From the NCBI RefSeq assembly GCF_964026725.1, contig NZ_OZ034691.1, forward strand, positions 496,001 through 560,000: a DNA stretch of 64,000 nt, read 5' to 3'. A program made the position numbers and the translations under genes. This DNA is from Wolbachia endosymbiont (group B) of Germaria angustata (lineage in GTDB: Bacteria; Pseudomonadota; Alphaproteobacteria; Rickettsiales; Anaplasmataceae). Positions 48,911 through 58,471 of this stretch are shown here, one piece after another. The notes under the pieces are model-generated. The model made no database searches. It saw only the letters and a program-made list of their open reading frames with translations, and was not told where the DNA came from. Every line of letters begins with the position of its first letter. Position 1 is the first letter of the stretch.

Positions 48911-50059
48911 ATGACTAATAATGTAAATGAATTATTAAATAAAGCGCCAATAATACTAACATGGGTACCAAGAGTACGTGGTGCATCTTTACCGAATGGT
49001 AAAAATAGTACCCTGAATTATTTAGAAATAATTAAAAATCATAAATTAAAAAATAAAGAGGAGAGGGACATATATTTGGTTATCAATGGTCCTGGGTTCG
49101 AAGAAAATCAAATAGATGATTTAAAGCGTGAACTGAAAGGAATTGAAGGAGTACATGTTATAGACTTGCATCAGTATGACTGGAGCGAAATAGATACGGG
49201 ATGAAAGATAGATGGCGAAGACATTAGCATAAAGGACTTCTTCAAAAATATGTATAACATGACAGATGAACAAAGAACATACTTTGCTGTTGAAATAGAT
49301 ACTTTTAGATTAATTGCTCTGGCACTCTTGAAGAAGTTTACAGAACATGAAGATGGAATATATATAGATTTTGATTCTTTAAAAGCCATTAACTCTCATA
49401 TAGGGAAGGATATAACAATCCCTGAGGGAATTTTGTTAGGGCAAATTACTGCACATGTTAATCAAGAGACCGGCAAAATTATTAAAACGGATTTAAATAA
49501 TGATCTGATTGCAGTAAGTTGTCCACGTATAGCGATGAATATTTTATCTCAATATAAAAGCGAAATACTGAGTCAAGAAAAAATGTGCTATGAGTTAGCA
49601 GAGCGTTTATCTAATTTTGCGAAAAAAGAAAAATTACGGTTTTTTGCTATTTATAAAGGGTTGGGAGAGAAACAGCTGTTAGATGATGAAGCGAAGAAAA
49701 AAGGTAAGAGTGTTATAGAGGAATTAGATAAGATAGAGCACAAAATAGTTGATCTAAGAAATGGTAAGATCAGAGAACTATATGAGCCGCTAGTGTGTCA
49801 TTATTCTAGGTATCGTGAAATAGGTTTAAATTTAGGTCAATTTTATACCGTAGAAGTAGTCCGTAATGGATTAATCGGTCAAGACGAAAGCAAAATAGGG
49901 TTATTTTTTTTTGAAAAGAACAATGGCAATTACGTTTGTACAATAAATGGTGACCTATCTTGGGTTAGAGGAGCAAACTTATACCATAAACAGGTAAAAA
50001 GTGAGTTAGAAAAAGTACAAGTAGATCAGATGGAATTGGAAAATCTATCGTTAGAGTAA
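48911..50059 (+). pseudogene. Clostridial-toxin-type glycosyltransferase-like protein with an in-frame TGA
   Basis: A single frame from the ATG at 48911 to 50059 (383 codons) is broken only by TGA at 49202-49204 (SEIDTG, stop, KIDGED). The first part, APIILTWVPRVRG and RDIYLVINGPGFEENQIDDL, and the second, AVEIDTFRLIALALL then EDGIYIDFDSLKAIN, resemble the donor-site region of TcdA/TcdB-like glucosyltransferases, in which ASDxxR-xxL and YLDxD hold the UDP-sugar and metal. The DxD codons are at 49367-49375. The rest is helical with no membrane segment. The match is by eye; a non-enzymatic relative is possible. It could be expressed as two pieces, the second from 49250. Confidence 0.5.
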
Positions 50060-50164
50060 TCAAGTGTAAACCGGAAAGTAACTCAGGTTACAGTTGATAG
50101 TCTATATTATTAAAAGGTTAATAATTATATATGTATTATAGTATAAGAGCTATTAATAGTATAT

Positions 50165-50907
50165 ATGTCAAAAGAAGTGATTAATGAGCTGAAAGATAAG
50201 GCGAGGGAGAGGAGATATGCTGATTTGCAGTCTACAGAGAGTTCTGATTATAGAACATATAAAGATTTGGATATGGACTTCAATAGTGAATATGAATTTG
50301 TTTGTGACCTTGTTATTAATGGGAAGGCAATAACTAATGATTTAATTAAAAATTTATATTTAAAATATGAAAATCTCATTACAGAAGATAAGGACAAAAA
50401 AGGGAGTTATCGTCTGTTTCTTAAGCAAATCTTCACGTAATACGCCGGTGCAGCAGTTCCAAATGACTCTATTATGGAAGAACTGATAACTCATTATAAT
50501 AGACTTGGGTACAAGAAATTCTTTTCGTAATCAAACATTTCATCCTTTTGGGTTGCGCGTTTATTCCTCATATTTCTCAAATCCTTCTTACAGAGAAATG
50601 ACCTGTATGAGTTGTGAAGATTCCAATTGTCTGAAGTTCAGTTTTAGCGTAGTGGAGTTTAAACTAAAATGTGAAGTATGAAGGAGGTAAGGTGTCTCTT
50701 ACTATTCCTAAGGAGCTGAAAAACTACAAAGCAAATGATAAGAATTTGTTTGACGTTATTATTGAGTATTTTCAGAAATTTTGCGAAAAATTTGGATTTC
50801 ACTTTTTTGAGGAAAATTTTGAGTATAATCTGGATAAGCCACTTCGAGCATTAAGTGATATAAATACATCCCAAGATAAGAATCTAAACTTGAAGAATTT
50901 AAAATAA
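50165..50907 (+). pseudogene. Decayed tandem paralogue of the gene at 51028
   Basis: The start MSKEVINELKDKARERRYAD parallels MSKKIVNALKSEVEKLKYAD of the intact copy at 51028. It is open to LFLKQIFT at 50440, after which the matching segments (YAGAAVPNDSIMEELITHY, then GGKVSLTIPKELKNYKA) lie in shifted frames up to 50907. Several indels separate them and the central part is partly lost. The two copies are about 60 percent alike by eye in the alignable parts. Function unknown. Confidence 0.75.
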
Positions 50908-51027
50908 GATATTGAAATCTCTGCTTTTTTTAATAAGGTGAGTATAATAAAAAGTAAATCAAGTTTTACAGAAAACCTTTACTTATGATGAAAAGTACTT
51001 AATACGTATATAATATAAGATTGTGAT

Positions 51028-51846
51028 ATGTCAAAAAAAATAGTTAATGCATTAAAATCTGAAGTAGAAAAGCTCAAATATGCTGATTTAAAGTCTATAT
51101 CAATAAAATCAGATAGTTGGAACTTTAGTTACAAAACATATATTGACCTTGATAGATCACACAACCTTACTATTAATGAGAAAGAAGTGCCTAATGAGCT
51201 TATTGAGAAGCTATATTCAAAACATAAAGATCTCATTTTAGAAGATGAGAATGGAAGAAAGAACTATAGTCCATTTCTTAAGCAAATTTTCATAAAAATA
51301 TTTGAATATGCTGGTGCAGAAGTTCCGAGTGACTCTATCATGGAAGAATTGATAACTAACTATCATCAAGAAGGGTGTAATCATTTTCTGTTTCTTCATA
51401 TATTAAAGGCTCTTTCTCCATTTGGCTTGCTTGTGTTAGATTCTCACATAATAATAACTTATAGTATGGATTGCCGTGACTCCAATTGTCTAAAACTCAA
51501 TTTTAGCATGGATTGTATAAAGGTGTGCAGCATTAATCCTGTTAATGATATTAAAACACCAAATTTTCACAGTTCAATAAAATTTAAGTTAAAATCTAAG
51601 GGTAGAAGTATAACATATGAAGATGGTAAAGTGCTTATTAATATTCCGAAAGAGCTGAAAAATTATAAAGCAAGTGGTAGAAGTTTGTGTGACATTACTA
51701 TTGAGTATTTTCAAGAATTTTTTGGAAATTTGGGGTTTAAATTTGAGACAAAAGTGGAACATAGTCTAGGGGAGCCACTGAAGGTGTTAAATGATGTAAG
51801 TGTGCTTTGCTCTCAGTTAGAATGTATCCGTTCAGCAGAGTGGTAA
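51028..51846 (+). CDS. Hypothetical protein, intact copy of a tandem pair
   Basis: Not a recognised family. The 272-residue product has a helical N-terminus (1-35), a mixed middle with DSNCLKLNFSMDC and a Lys-rich segment with NIPKELKNYKASGRSL, repeated in the decayed neighbour. There is no signal peptide or membrane helix. Its last residues (LECIRSAEW) are encoded by a dispersed repeat that contains TATCCGTTCAGCAG and also occurs at 15186, so the original C-terminus has been replaced or extended by repeat insertion. It is a candidate for recent loss of its natural end. Confidence 0.6.
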   Translation: MSKKIVNALKSEVEKLKYADLKSISIKSDSWNFSYKTYIDLDRSHNLTINEKEVPNELIEKLYSKHKDLILEDENGRKNYSPFLKQIFIKIFEYAGAEVPSDSIMEELITNYHQEGCNHFLFLHILKALSPFGLLVLDSHIIITYSMDCRDSNCLKLNFSMDCIKVCSINPVNDIKTPNFHSSIKFKLKSKGRSITYEDGKVLINIPKELKNYKASGRSLCDITIEYFQEFFGNLGFKFETKVEHSLGEPLKVLNDVSVLCSQLECIRSAEW

Positions 51847-52130
51847 AATAAATTAGACGAAACTAATAAGTGGGTATCATGAAAATCCAGTCTTTTCATG
51901 CAAAAAACAATGATGTCATTCCAGCGCGTGACCAGTTCTGATTGACTAATCAGTCTTCTGGATCCCAGTATCAAGTACTGGGATGACAAGAGTAAAGAGG
52001 AAACTGGGATGACATTATGAAGGCCTAGCAATTTATGACGGTGTCATTCCAGCGCGTGACCAGTTCTTATTGCCTGGTCAGTCCTATTGATTTCAGTGTT
52101 AACTACTCTAATGACAGGGGATACTGGAAG
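51825..52130. repeat. Cluster of palindromic repeats
   Basis: This 346-base gap and the end of the preceding gene hold the TATCCGTTCAGCAG unit, two copies of GTCATTCCAGCGCGTGACCA (near 51914 and 52040) and a GGATCCCAGTAT/GTACTGGGATGA dyad near 51960. Nothing coding is seen before lipA. Confidence 0.75.
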
Positions 52131-52192
52131 GATAAGAGGCTACTTGAATGAAAAGAAAGGGAGTGCACATTTCCTTGAACAGATAGGTTAAA

Positions 52193-53065
52193 TTAGGTTG
52201 AAGTTTTAGCAGCAGAAAGTCTGTTAAAATCTTCTTCAGCGTGGTACGATGACCGCGTTAATGGGCTTGATGCAACTACCAAAAAGCCTTTGGAATAAGC
52301 AATATATTTATAATGCTCAAACTCTTCTGGGGTAACATGTCTATCAACCTTTACATGCTTTGGAGTTGGTTGCAAATATTGACCAATTGTAATGAAGTCA
52401 ACTTCGGCGCTACGTAAATCATCCATAACCTGAAAGATTTCTTCTTTTGTTTCTCCAAGACCAACCATAAGCCCTGACTTCGTAAAAAGTTTAGGATTAA
52501 TCTGTTTCACCATCTTTAGCAAATATAGTGAATGAAAATAACGAGCTCTTGGTCTTATTTTTGCATACAGCCTTGGTACTGTTTCGATATTGTGATTATA
52601 AACATCAGGTGATGCAATAGCTATTGCTTCAAACGCTTCTTTCTTATTTAAAAAATCAGGAGTAAGAATCTCTATTGTTGTTTCCGAAGTTATCTTTCTA
52701 ATTTCTTCTATACACCTTATAAACTGATTTGCACCACCATCTGGTAAATCGTCACGGTCAACAGAGGTAATGACAACGTGCTTTAAATTTAACTTTTTTA
52801 TTGCTTTTGCTAAATTTTCTGGTTCATGAGGATCGAGCTTATCAGGAATGCCAGTTGCAACGTTGCAAAACGCACAAGCACGAGTACAAACAGAACCGAG
52901 AATCATCACAGTAGCATGACGTTTATTCCAACATTCACCAATATTTGGACACGCAGCTTCTTCGCATACTGTATGTAAGTTATGTAGCTTAACAGTGTTT
53001 AAGGTTTCATTGAATATTTTACCAGCTGGAGCTTTTGCTCTGAGCCATATAGGCTTACTATGCAT
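52193..53065 (-). CDS. lipA: Lipoyl synthase
   Basis: A 290-residue radical-SAM enzyme that inserts two sulfur atoms into octanoyl groups to make lipoate on E2 subunits and GcvH. Both iron-sulfur clusters have their ligands: C34, C39 and C45 in [12 protein letters not shown] (auxiliary cluster), and C60, C64 and C67 in CTRACAFC (radical-SAM cluster). The sequence ends [20 protein letters not shown], with the conserved Ser near the C-terminus that ligates the auxiliary cluster. It overlaps rpmB by 8 bases and feeds Lpd and PdhA function. Confidence 0.96.
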   Translation of the reverse strand: MHSKPIWLRAKAPAGKIFNETLNTVKLHNLHTVCEEAACPNIGECWNKRHATVMILGSVCTRACAFCNVATGIPDKLDPHEPENLAKAIKKLNLKHVVITSVDRDDLPDGGANQFIRCIEEIRKITSETTIEILTPDFLNKKEAFEAIAIASPDVYNHNIETVPRLYAKIRPRARYFHSLYLLKMVKQINPKLFTKSGLMVGLGETKEEIFQVMDDLRSAEVDFITIGQYLQPTPKHVKVDRHVTPEEFEHYKYIAYSKGFLVVASSPLTRSSYHAEEDFNRLSAAKTST

Positions 53066-53372
53066 CTGAAACAGCTAATTCTACCTCTTGTTTTGCTAAA
53101 ACTTTCTTTAACCTTCTTTTTATCTTTTGTGCTTCTTTGCTTAGTTTAATTGTTTTTGTATTGAGCAAGAAAGCATCAAGATCACCTTTATAGTCTATAG
53201 TTCTTAAAGTTCTTGTTGCTATACGAAAGCTAAACTTTTTGTCTAATATATTACTCGTCAATGTAACTTTATGTAAATTTAAGAGAAAGGTACGCTTTGT
53301 TTTACGATTTGAATGCGATACCTTATTACCAAAAGACTTTTTTCTATTTGTTAACTCACAAATTCTACTCAC
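53058..53372 (-). CDS. rpmB: 50S ribosomal protein L28
   Basis: A 104-residue L28 protein: [20 protein letters not shown] with the usual [18 protein letters not shown] block and a Lys-rich C-terminus. The zinc-type CxxC of some L28 proteins is reduced to a single Cys. It overlaps lipA at its 3' end and is likely cotranscribed with it. Confidence 0.93.
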   Translation of the reverse strand: MSRICELTNRKKSFGNKVSHSNRKTKRTFLLNLHKVTLTSNILDKKFSFRIATRTLRTIDYKGDLDAFLLNTKTIKLSKEAQKIKRRLKKVLAKQEVELAVSDA

Positions 53373-53426
53373 TTCAATATACCAATTTATCCTATGTAAC
53401 TAGGTTAACCTGATATAGTAAAATAG

Positions 53427-53750
53427 TCAACTCCCTTGCTTGATTTTTATACCGTATACTGCTTTATAGCCAAAAAAAACTGTAATTTTTTCTATTACAA
53501 GAGAAACCATATGCTGCATTTCCAATGCTTTACTGCCATTTGTTACTAACAGATGAAGAACACCAGAATTTACGTTTTGTGCGTATGAGATCTTTTGTGG
53601 TTTTGTACATTCTGCTAATTCCTCTCCAACTATACTTTTCCAGTTTAAAATAAGACGTATTTCATTTTTGCTGATCTTATTTTTCATGCATTTTAATGCA
53701 TAGTTTTCTATTATAGATTTTAATTTCTTTGGCCCGCTATATTTAAACAT
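53427..53750 (-). CDS. DUF721 (DciA-like) protein
   Basis: A 107-residue protein with the DUF721 pattern: KLKSIIENYALKCM, LILNWKSIVGEELAECTKPQ and LHLLVTNGSKALEMQHM. DUF721 proteins such as DciA load or help the replicative helicase DnaB in bacteria that lack DnaC. The role is known for other bacteria and inferred here. It lies on the same strand 54 bases upstream of rpmB. Confidence 0.8.
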   Translation of the reverse strand: MFKYSGPKKLKSIIENYALKCMKNKISKNEIRLILNWKSIVGEELAECTKPQKISYAQNVNSGVLHLLVTNGSKALEMQHMVSLVIEKITVFFGYKAVYGIKIKQGS

Positions 53751-54017
53751 CTTTCCAGTGCTTAAAATTAAATTATATTACAACTTTCTTATACAAAAAA
53801 CTAACTTATTGTTTTCATGACCCTCGGCCTCACACATAAAAAGCAGTATTTGTATATCTAGCATTTGCCAGAATTTTGTGTTTCCTACCTTGTAATCATT
53901 TTTAATTGTAATTTGTTAAATTATTATGAAGCTAAGTAAAATTCGAGTAAAGTATAGTATTTCCAAGAAGATTATCTTTTTACTGTATGCAGTAATTTTC
54001 TTATAGCTATCTGTTTT

Positions 54018-54212
54018 TTAAGATCTTTCTGCAATCCAAGTTGCTTGAATGGCCTCTAATATTTTTTCATTACAATACTTTTCATCATCATCAAACTCTT
54101 CTAAATCCAAGACTTTTCTTTTAAGTTCAGTGAATCTAATACTAATTATATCTTCATTTGGAAATTTCTCTTCTAGAGCTTCTGCAATATCTTCTATATC
54201 AAGCCATTTCAT
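54018..54212 (-). CDS. iscX: IscX-family Fe-S assembly protein
   Basis: A 64-residue acidic protein: MKWLDIEDIAEALEEKFPNE, then IRFTELKRKVLDLEEF and CNEKILEAIQATWIAER, the full IscX pattern including the ending W-I-x-E. IscX binds IscS and iron and tunes Fe-S cluster assembly. In other bacteria it follows fdx in the isc operon; here it is isolated, next to tRNA-Leu and rpsD. Confidence 0.93.
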   Translation of the reverse strand: MKWLDIEDIAEALEEKFPNEDIISIRFTELKRKVLDLEEFDDDEKYCNEKILEAIQATWIAERS

Positions 54213-54232
54213 ACTTTTTTAATAAATTAAAC

Positions 54233-54319
54233 TGGTGCCCATGGGGAGACTTGAACTCCCAAGGTCGCAAAACCCACGGATTTTAAGTCCGCTGCGTCTA
54301 CCGATTCCGCCACACGGGC
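54233..54319 (-). tRNA. tRNA-Leu (UAA)
   Basis: On the minus strand the sequence folds as a class II tRNA: acceptor GCCCGTG / CATGGGC, D-arm GGCGGAATCGGTAGACGC, an anticodon loop CTTAAAA with anticodon TAA, a variable arm around GTGGGTTTTGCGACCTT and the T-arm GGGAGTTCAAGTCTCCC. CCA is encoded (54233-54235). Confidence 0.95.
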
Positions 54320-54329
54320 CTTATGTTGT

Positions 54330-54944
54330 TTATCTAGAGTAAAATTCTACTACTAAATTGACTTCCATGTCTGCTGAATATGGGACTTCGGAATATTGAG
54401 GCGCTCTCAAATACTTCACTGAAAGTGCTTTGCTATCTGCCTCTAAATAATCTGGGGCCTTACGTTCTTGTTTTTGTTCAGCCTCTATTAATATAGGAAT
54501 TTTTGCTGCTCTTTCCCTTATTTTTACTATATCACCAGGCTTCACTCTATAACTTGATATGTTAACCACCTTATCATTAACTGTAACATGTTTATGAGAT
54601 ATAAGCTGTTTTGCCGAGTAAATTGTTGGCACAAAACCAGAGTGATATAAAACAGAACTTAACCTTGATTCCAAGGCACCAATAAAATTATCAGCCGTAT
54701 AACCCTTTCTTTTGTAGGCATCTAAAAATGTACGTCTAAGCTGTTTGCTTGAAATTGCATAGTAGAACTTAAATTTTTTATGTGCAGCAAACTGCTTACC
54801 AAAGTCAGATAACTTCTTAAATCCAAGAATACCATGCTGACCTGGAGGGTATTTTCTTTTATTGACCGAATCTTTTGCTCTACCCCATAAGTTTACACCA
54901 AGCCTGCGACTGATTCTATACTTTCTATTGATAACAGTTGTCAT
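54330..54944 (-). CDS. rpsD: 30S ribosomal protein S4
   Basis: A 204-residue S4 protein: N-terminal [20 protein letters not shown], the KYPPGQHG motif, and an S4 RNA-binding domain ([40 protein letters not shown]). It starts 30S assembly by binding 16S rRNA. Length is normal; it follows directly upstream of tRNA-Leu on the same strand. Confidence 0.96.
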   Translation of the reverse strand: MTTVINRKYRISRRLGVNLWGRAKDSVNKRKYPPGQHGILGFKKLSDFGKQFAAHKKFKFYYAISSKQLRRTFLDAYKRKGYTADNFIGALESRLSSVLYHSGFVPTIYSAKQLISHKHVTVNDKVVNISSYRVKPGDIVKIRERAAKIPILIEAEQKQERKAPDYLEADSKALSVKYLRAPQYSEVPYSADMEVNLVVEFYSR

Positions 54945-55057
54945 ACAAAAATTCTCACAATCTAACTATAAATTATTAATGATTTTAACATTAAGTGTCA
55001 ACTTGTTTTTGCCGCTATGATATAGTATACTTCACTTTTAAGTTTTCCTATTAATAC

Positions 55058-57022
55058 ATGAATCATCTACTACTAAAATCCATGGCAAATGCTGTCCGCT
55101 TTTTATCAATTGATGCAGTACAAAAAGCAAATTCTGGACATCCAGGTATGCCACTTGGCATGGCAGATGTTGCCACTGTATTATTTGCTAAATATCTAAA
55201 CCATAACCCTGATGATTCTCAATGGATCAGTAGAGATCGTTTCATCCTATCAAATGGTCACGGTTCGATGCTGCAATACTCTATATTATATCTGACAGGC
55301 TACATTGGTATAGATGAACTAAAAAACTTCAGGCAACTTACATCAAAAACTCCAGGTCACCCAGAATTTGGCTTGACTTCTGGTATAGAAGCAACAACAG
55401 GCCCGCTTGGTCAGGGATTTGCCACTGCTGTTGGCATGGCACTTGCTGAATCGATTCTTGCAAAGCAGTTTGAAATCAGCCACTACACTTACGTAATGCT
55501 AGGAGATGGCTGTCTTATGGAAGGTATAAGCCATGAAGCAGCGTCCCTTGCTGGGCATCTTAAATTAAATAAGCTGATAGCACTTTTTGACGACAATGAC
55601 ATCTCTATAGACGGCTCTACTAGCCTCTCTTGCTCTGATGATGTAGAAAAGCGTTTTTCAGCGTATGGATGGAATGTTGACAAAATCGATGGGCATGACT
55701 TTGATGCTATATCCCTTGCAATAGAGCAGGCGCAAAAGTCTGATAAACCTACACTAATCTGTTGCAAAACTATTATCGGAAAATTTTCGAGCCGTGCTGG
55801 CACATCTTCTGCTCATAGCGGTGCCTTTACAGAGGAAGATGTAAAACAGATGAGAGAAAAATTAAATTGGGACTATGAACCATTTCATGTACCAGAAGAT
55901 GTGAGAAACGCTTGGATAGAAACAGTTAAGAGGGCAAAGCAAAACTATACATCCTTGATCAATAAAGAACTACAAAGAAGACTTGAGAAACGTTTGCCGA
56001 ATAATATCGAGAGTGATTTGGCTGATCTGAAGAAACAAATATGTAAGCTAATGCCAAACGAAGCTACTCGATCTTCTTTCGGCAGAGTAATGGAACTATT
56101 AACTAAGTCTATGCCAGAACTAATTGGTGGCTCTGCTGATCTTACCGGTTCAAATTGTACTAAATATAAGCACATGCAGGCAATAGATAGTAATAATTAT
56201 AGTGGCTCTTATGTACACTATGGAGTGAGAGAGCACGCTATGGCAGCTTGTATGAATGGTATGGCTCTTCATGGTGGGATTATTCCTTATGGTGGAACTT
56301 TTTTAGTATTTTCCGACTACTGCCGCCCTGCTATACGTCTTTCAGCCTTGATGAAACAGCAGGTTATCTATGTAATGACTCATGACTCAATTGGAGTAGG
56401 AGAAGATGGTCCAACTCACCAGCCAATAGAGCATTTAGCTTCTCTGAGAGCTATACCAAATCTGTATGTTTTTAGGCCAGCAGATGCAATTGAAACTTTG
56501 GAGTGCATTAGCATTGCACTTGAAAAAAAAGAGTCACCTGCACTATTTGCGCTTTCAAGGCAAAATATTAATTACATGCACTCTTATACTGACCAATTGG
56601 TCAACCTATCAAAATTTGGTGCATATATACTATGCGAATATTCAGGGAAGCTAGAAGTGACGATATTTGCTACCGGATCTGAAGTTGAAATTGCAGTTGA
56701 GGCAAGAGAAAAATTACAGGAAAAAGGTGTAGGTACAAGGGTCATTTCTATGCCGTGTTGGAGGCTTTTTGACGAGCAAAGTGATGAATATAAAGGGGTA
56801 ATATTAAATAATGATAGTATTAAAGTTGCAATTGAAGCTGGAAGTGAAGTGGGTTGGCATAAATATATAGGTTCAAACGGTATATTTATTGGCATGAAAA
56901 ATTTTGGAGAATCAGCACCTTATGAAGCTCTTTATAAGCATTTTAATATTAGCGCTGACTATGTAGTAAAATGTGTTTGTGAAAACGCTTTTTATCATTC
57001 CACTGCCCATAAAATTACTTAA
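55058..57022 (+). CDS. tkt: Transketolase
   Basis: A 654-residue thiamine-diphosphate enzyme that moves two-carbon units between sugar phosphates. The N-terminal domain has NSGHPGMPLGMADVA and the cofactor motif GDGCLMEGISHEAAS ending in FDDN; the middle domain has GGSADLTGSN and HYGVREHAMAACMNGM, and GVGEDGPTHQPIEHL. Without the oxidative pentose pathway it supplies ribose and erythrose phosphates; prs follows 147 bases downstream. Confidence 0.96.
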   Translation: MNHLLLKSMANAVRFLSIDAVQKANSGHPGMPLGMADVATVLFAKYLNHNPDDSQWISRDRFILSNGHGSMLQYSILYLTGYIGIDELKNFRQLTSKTPGHPEFGLTSGIEATTGPLGQGFATAVGMALAESILAKQFEISHYTYVMLGDGCLMEGISHEAASLAGHLKLNKLIALFDDNDISIDGSTSLSCSDDVEKRFSAYGWNVDKIDGHDFDAISLAIEQAQKSDKPTLICCKTIIGKFSSRAGTSSAHSGAFTEEDVKQMREKLNWDYEPFHVPEDVRNAWIETVKRAKQNYTSLINKELQRRLEKRLPNNIESDLADLKKQICKLMPNEATRSSFGRVMELLTKSMPELIGGSADLTGSNCTKYKHMQAIDSNNYSGSYVHYGVREHAMAACMNGMALHGGIIPYGGTFLVFSDYCRPAIRLSALMKQQVIYVMTHDSIGVGEDGPTHQPIEHLASLRAIPNLYVFRPADAIETLECISIALEKKESPALFALSRQNINYMHSYTDQLVNLSKFGAYILCEYSGKLEVTIFATGSEVEIAVEAREKLQEKGVGTRVISMPCWRLFDEQSDEYKGVILNNDSIKVAIEAGSEVGWHKYIGSNGIFIGMKNFGESAPYEALYKHFNISADYVVKCVCENAFYHSTAHKIT

Positions 57023-57169
57023 TGAACTCAGCCAGTACCGTTATTATGATAAGAAAGCTAGTGAAATGTTTCGAGTAACTTTTTCTTTTCTATGAGCTAC
57101 TTGACGGTAAGAATAAAGTTTTAATCATTCCATGGTTTCTGTATAATTTTCAAAACTTAATTGATATAT

Positions 57170-58090
57170 ATGAAGATAATAATAGGTAGCGCTAGTAAAC
57201 AATTAGGAGATTTAATAGCAAGTGGGCTAAATGCTCAGCTATTTCCTACTCAGGTGTCAAGATTTGCTGATGGTGAGGTAAATGTAGAAGTAGCAAATGA
57301 TCTACGTGATCAAGAAGTATACGTAGTACAATCTATTTCTTCCCCTGTAAATGATAACCTTATGGAGCTTCTGCTTACAATTGATGCAGCAAAGAGGTCA
57401 GGAGCCAAGAGAATAACGGCTATTATTCCTTATTACGGATACAGTAGGCAGGATAGGGTTATTAAAAACAATAATATGCAATCTGCTTTAAGTGCTAAAT
57501 TAGTTGCAAATCTTATTCAAACTGCAGGTGCAAATAGCGTTGCTGCTATTGATTTGCATTCAAGTCAAATTGAAGGTTTTTTTGATATATCAGTTACTAA
57601 TTTAAGCTGTTTTGAAGTATTTGTTAACTCTATATACAAGGAGAATTTGGCAATAGTTGCGCCTGATGTTGGAGCAATTGGAAGAGCTCGTGCTTTTGCA
57701 AAGATTTTAGAGGAAAAATACAAGTTAGATAATGATATTGTTGTAGTAGATAAATATAGAGAAAAAGCAGGTACATCTGAGGTAATGAATGTAATCGGAG
57801 AAGTTGCAAACAAAAATTGCGTCATTGTTGATGATATAGTTGACTCTGGCGGAACATTATGTAATGCAGCTCTTGCTTTAAAAAACCGAGGAGCAAAGTC
57901 TGTAGTTTCATGCATTACACATGGAATACTTTCAGGAAATGCAGTTGAGAAAATCTCTTCCTCTTCTCTGGATAAATTAGTAATTATGGACACCGTATTT
58001 CACAAATTTGAAAAAAATGATAAGATAGAGGTTGTTTCAATTGCAAATATTTTAATTTGCTTTATGCAAGGAGGTAAAAGTGCCAGCTAG
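57170..58090 (+). CDS. prs: Ribose-phosphate pyrophosphokinase
   Basis: A 306-residue PRPP synthetase. I start it at the ATG at 57170 (MKIIIGSASK); an in-frame TTG lies three codons earlier. Motifs are FADGEVNVEV, RSGAKRITAIIPYYGYSRQD, AIDLHSSQIEGFFD and the PRPP loop CVIVDDIVDSGGTL. It makes PRPP for nucleotide synthesis, including pyrF's pathway. Its last 11 bases overlap gatC. Confidence 0.95.
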   Translation: MKIIIGSASKQLGDLIASGLNAQLFPTQVSRFADGEVNVEVANDLRDQEVYVVQSISSPVNDNLMELLLTIDAAKRSGAKRITAIIPYYGYSRQDRVIKNNNMQSALSAKLVANLIQTAGANSVAAIDLHSSQIEGFFDISVTNLSCFEVFVNSIYKENLAIVAPDVGAIGRARAFAKILEEKYKLDNDIVVVDKYREKAGTSEVMNVIGEVANKNCVIVDDIVDSGGTLCNAALALKNRGAKSVVSCITHGILSGNAVEKISSSSLDKLVIMDTVFHKFEKNDKIEVVSIANILICFMQGGKSAS

Positions 58091-58433
58091 ATCAACAGAA
58101 GATGTTATCACTTCGTTAATAGAATTTGCAAATAAGAGAAAAATAACAATTACTAAAGAAGAAATGCTTAAAACTGCACAGCTTGTGAGGATTAAGTTAT
58201 CCGATGATGAGATTCAATACTACTCAAAAGAACTGACAATGCTGGATTGGATACATGATACTTTGTTGAAAGTTAATACTGAAGGTGTTTCTCCTATGCG
58301 TTATGGAACTATAGATAAGGATATTCATGTACGCGATGATATTATAAATTCTCAAAACATTAAAGAAGAAATATTATCCAATACAAAATCGGAGCATGGG
58401 TATTTCGTAGTACCGAAGGTTATAAACGATTAA
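58080..58433 (+). CDS. gatC: Asp/Glu-tRNA amidotransferase subunit C
   Basis: A 117-residue protein. The core MLKTAQLVRIKLSDDEIQYY and the GVSPMRYG segment match GatC, the small subunit that holds GatA and GatB together. I use the GTG at 58080 because AAGGAGGT lies just upstream of it; an internal ATG (EEMLKTAQ) would give the more usual length of about 90. The extra N-terminal 28 residues are therefore unusual. It overlaps prs. Confidence 0.85.
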   Translation: MPARSTEDVITSLIEFANKRKITITKEEMLKTAQLVRIKLSDDEIQYYSKELTMLDWIHDTLLKVNTEGVSPMRYGTIDKDIHVRDDIINSQNIKEEILSNTKSEHGYFVVPKVIND

Positions 58434-58471
58434 GATAAAGCAAGATTTATAACGATTTTATAGATCTACTT

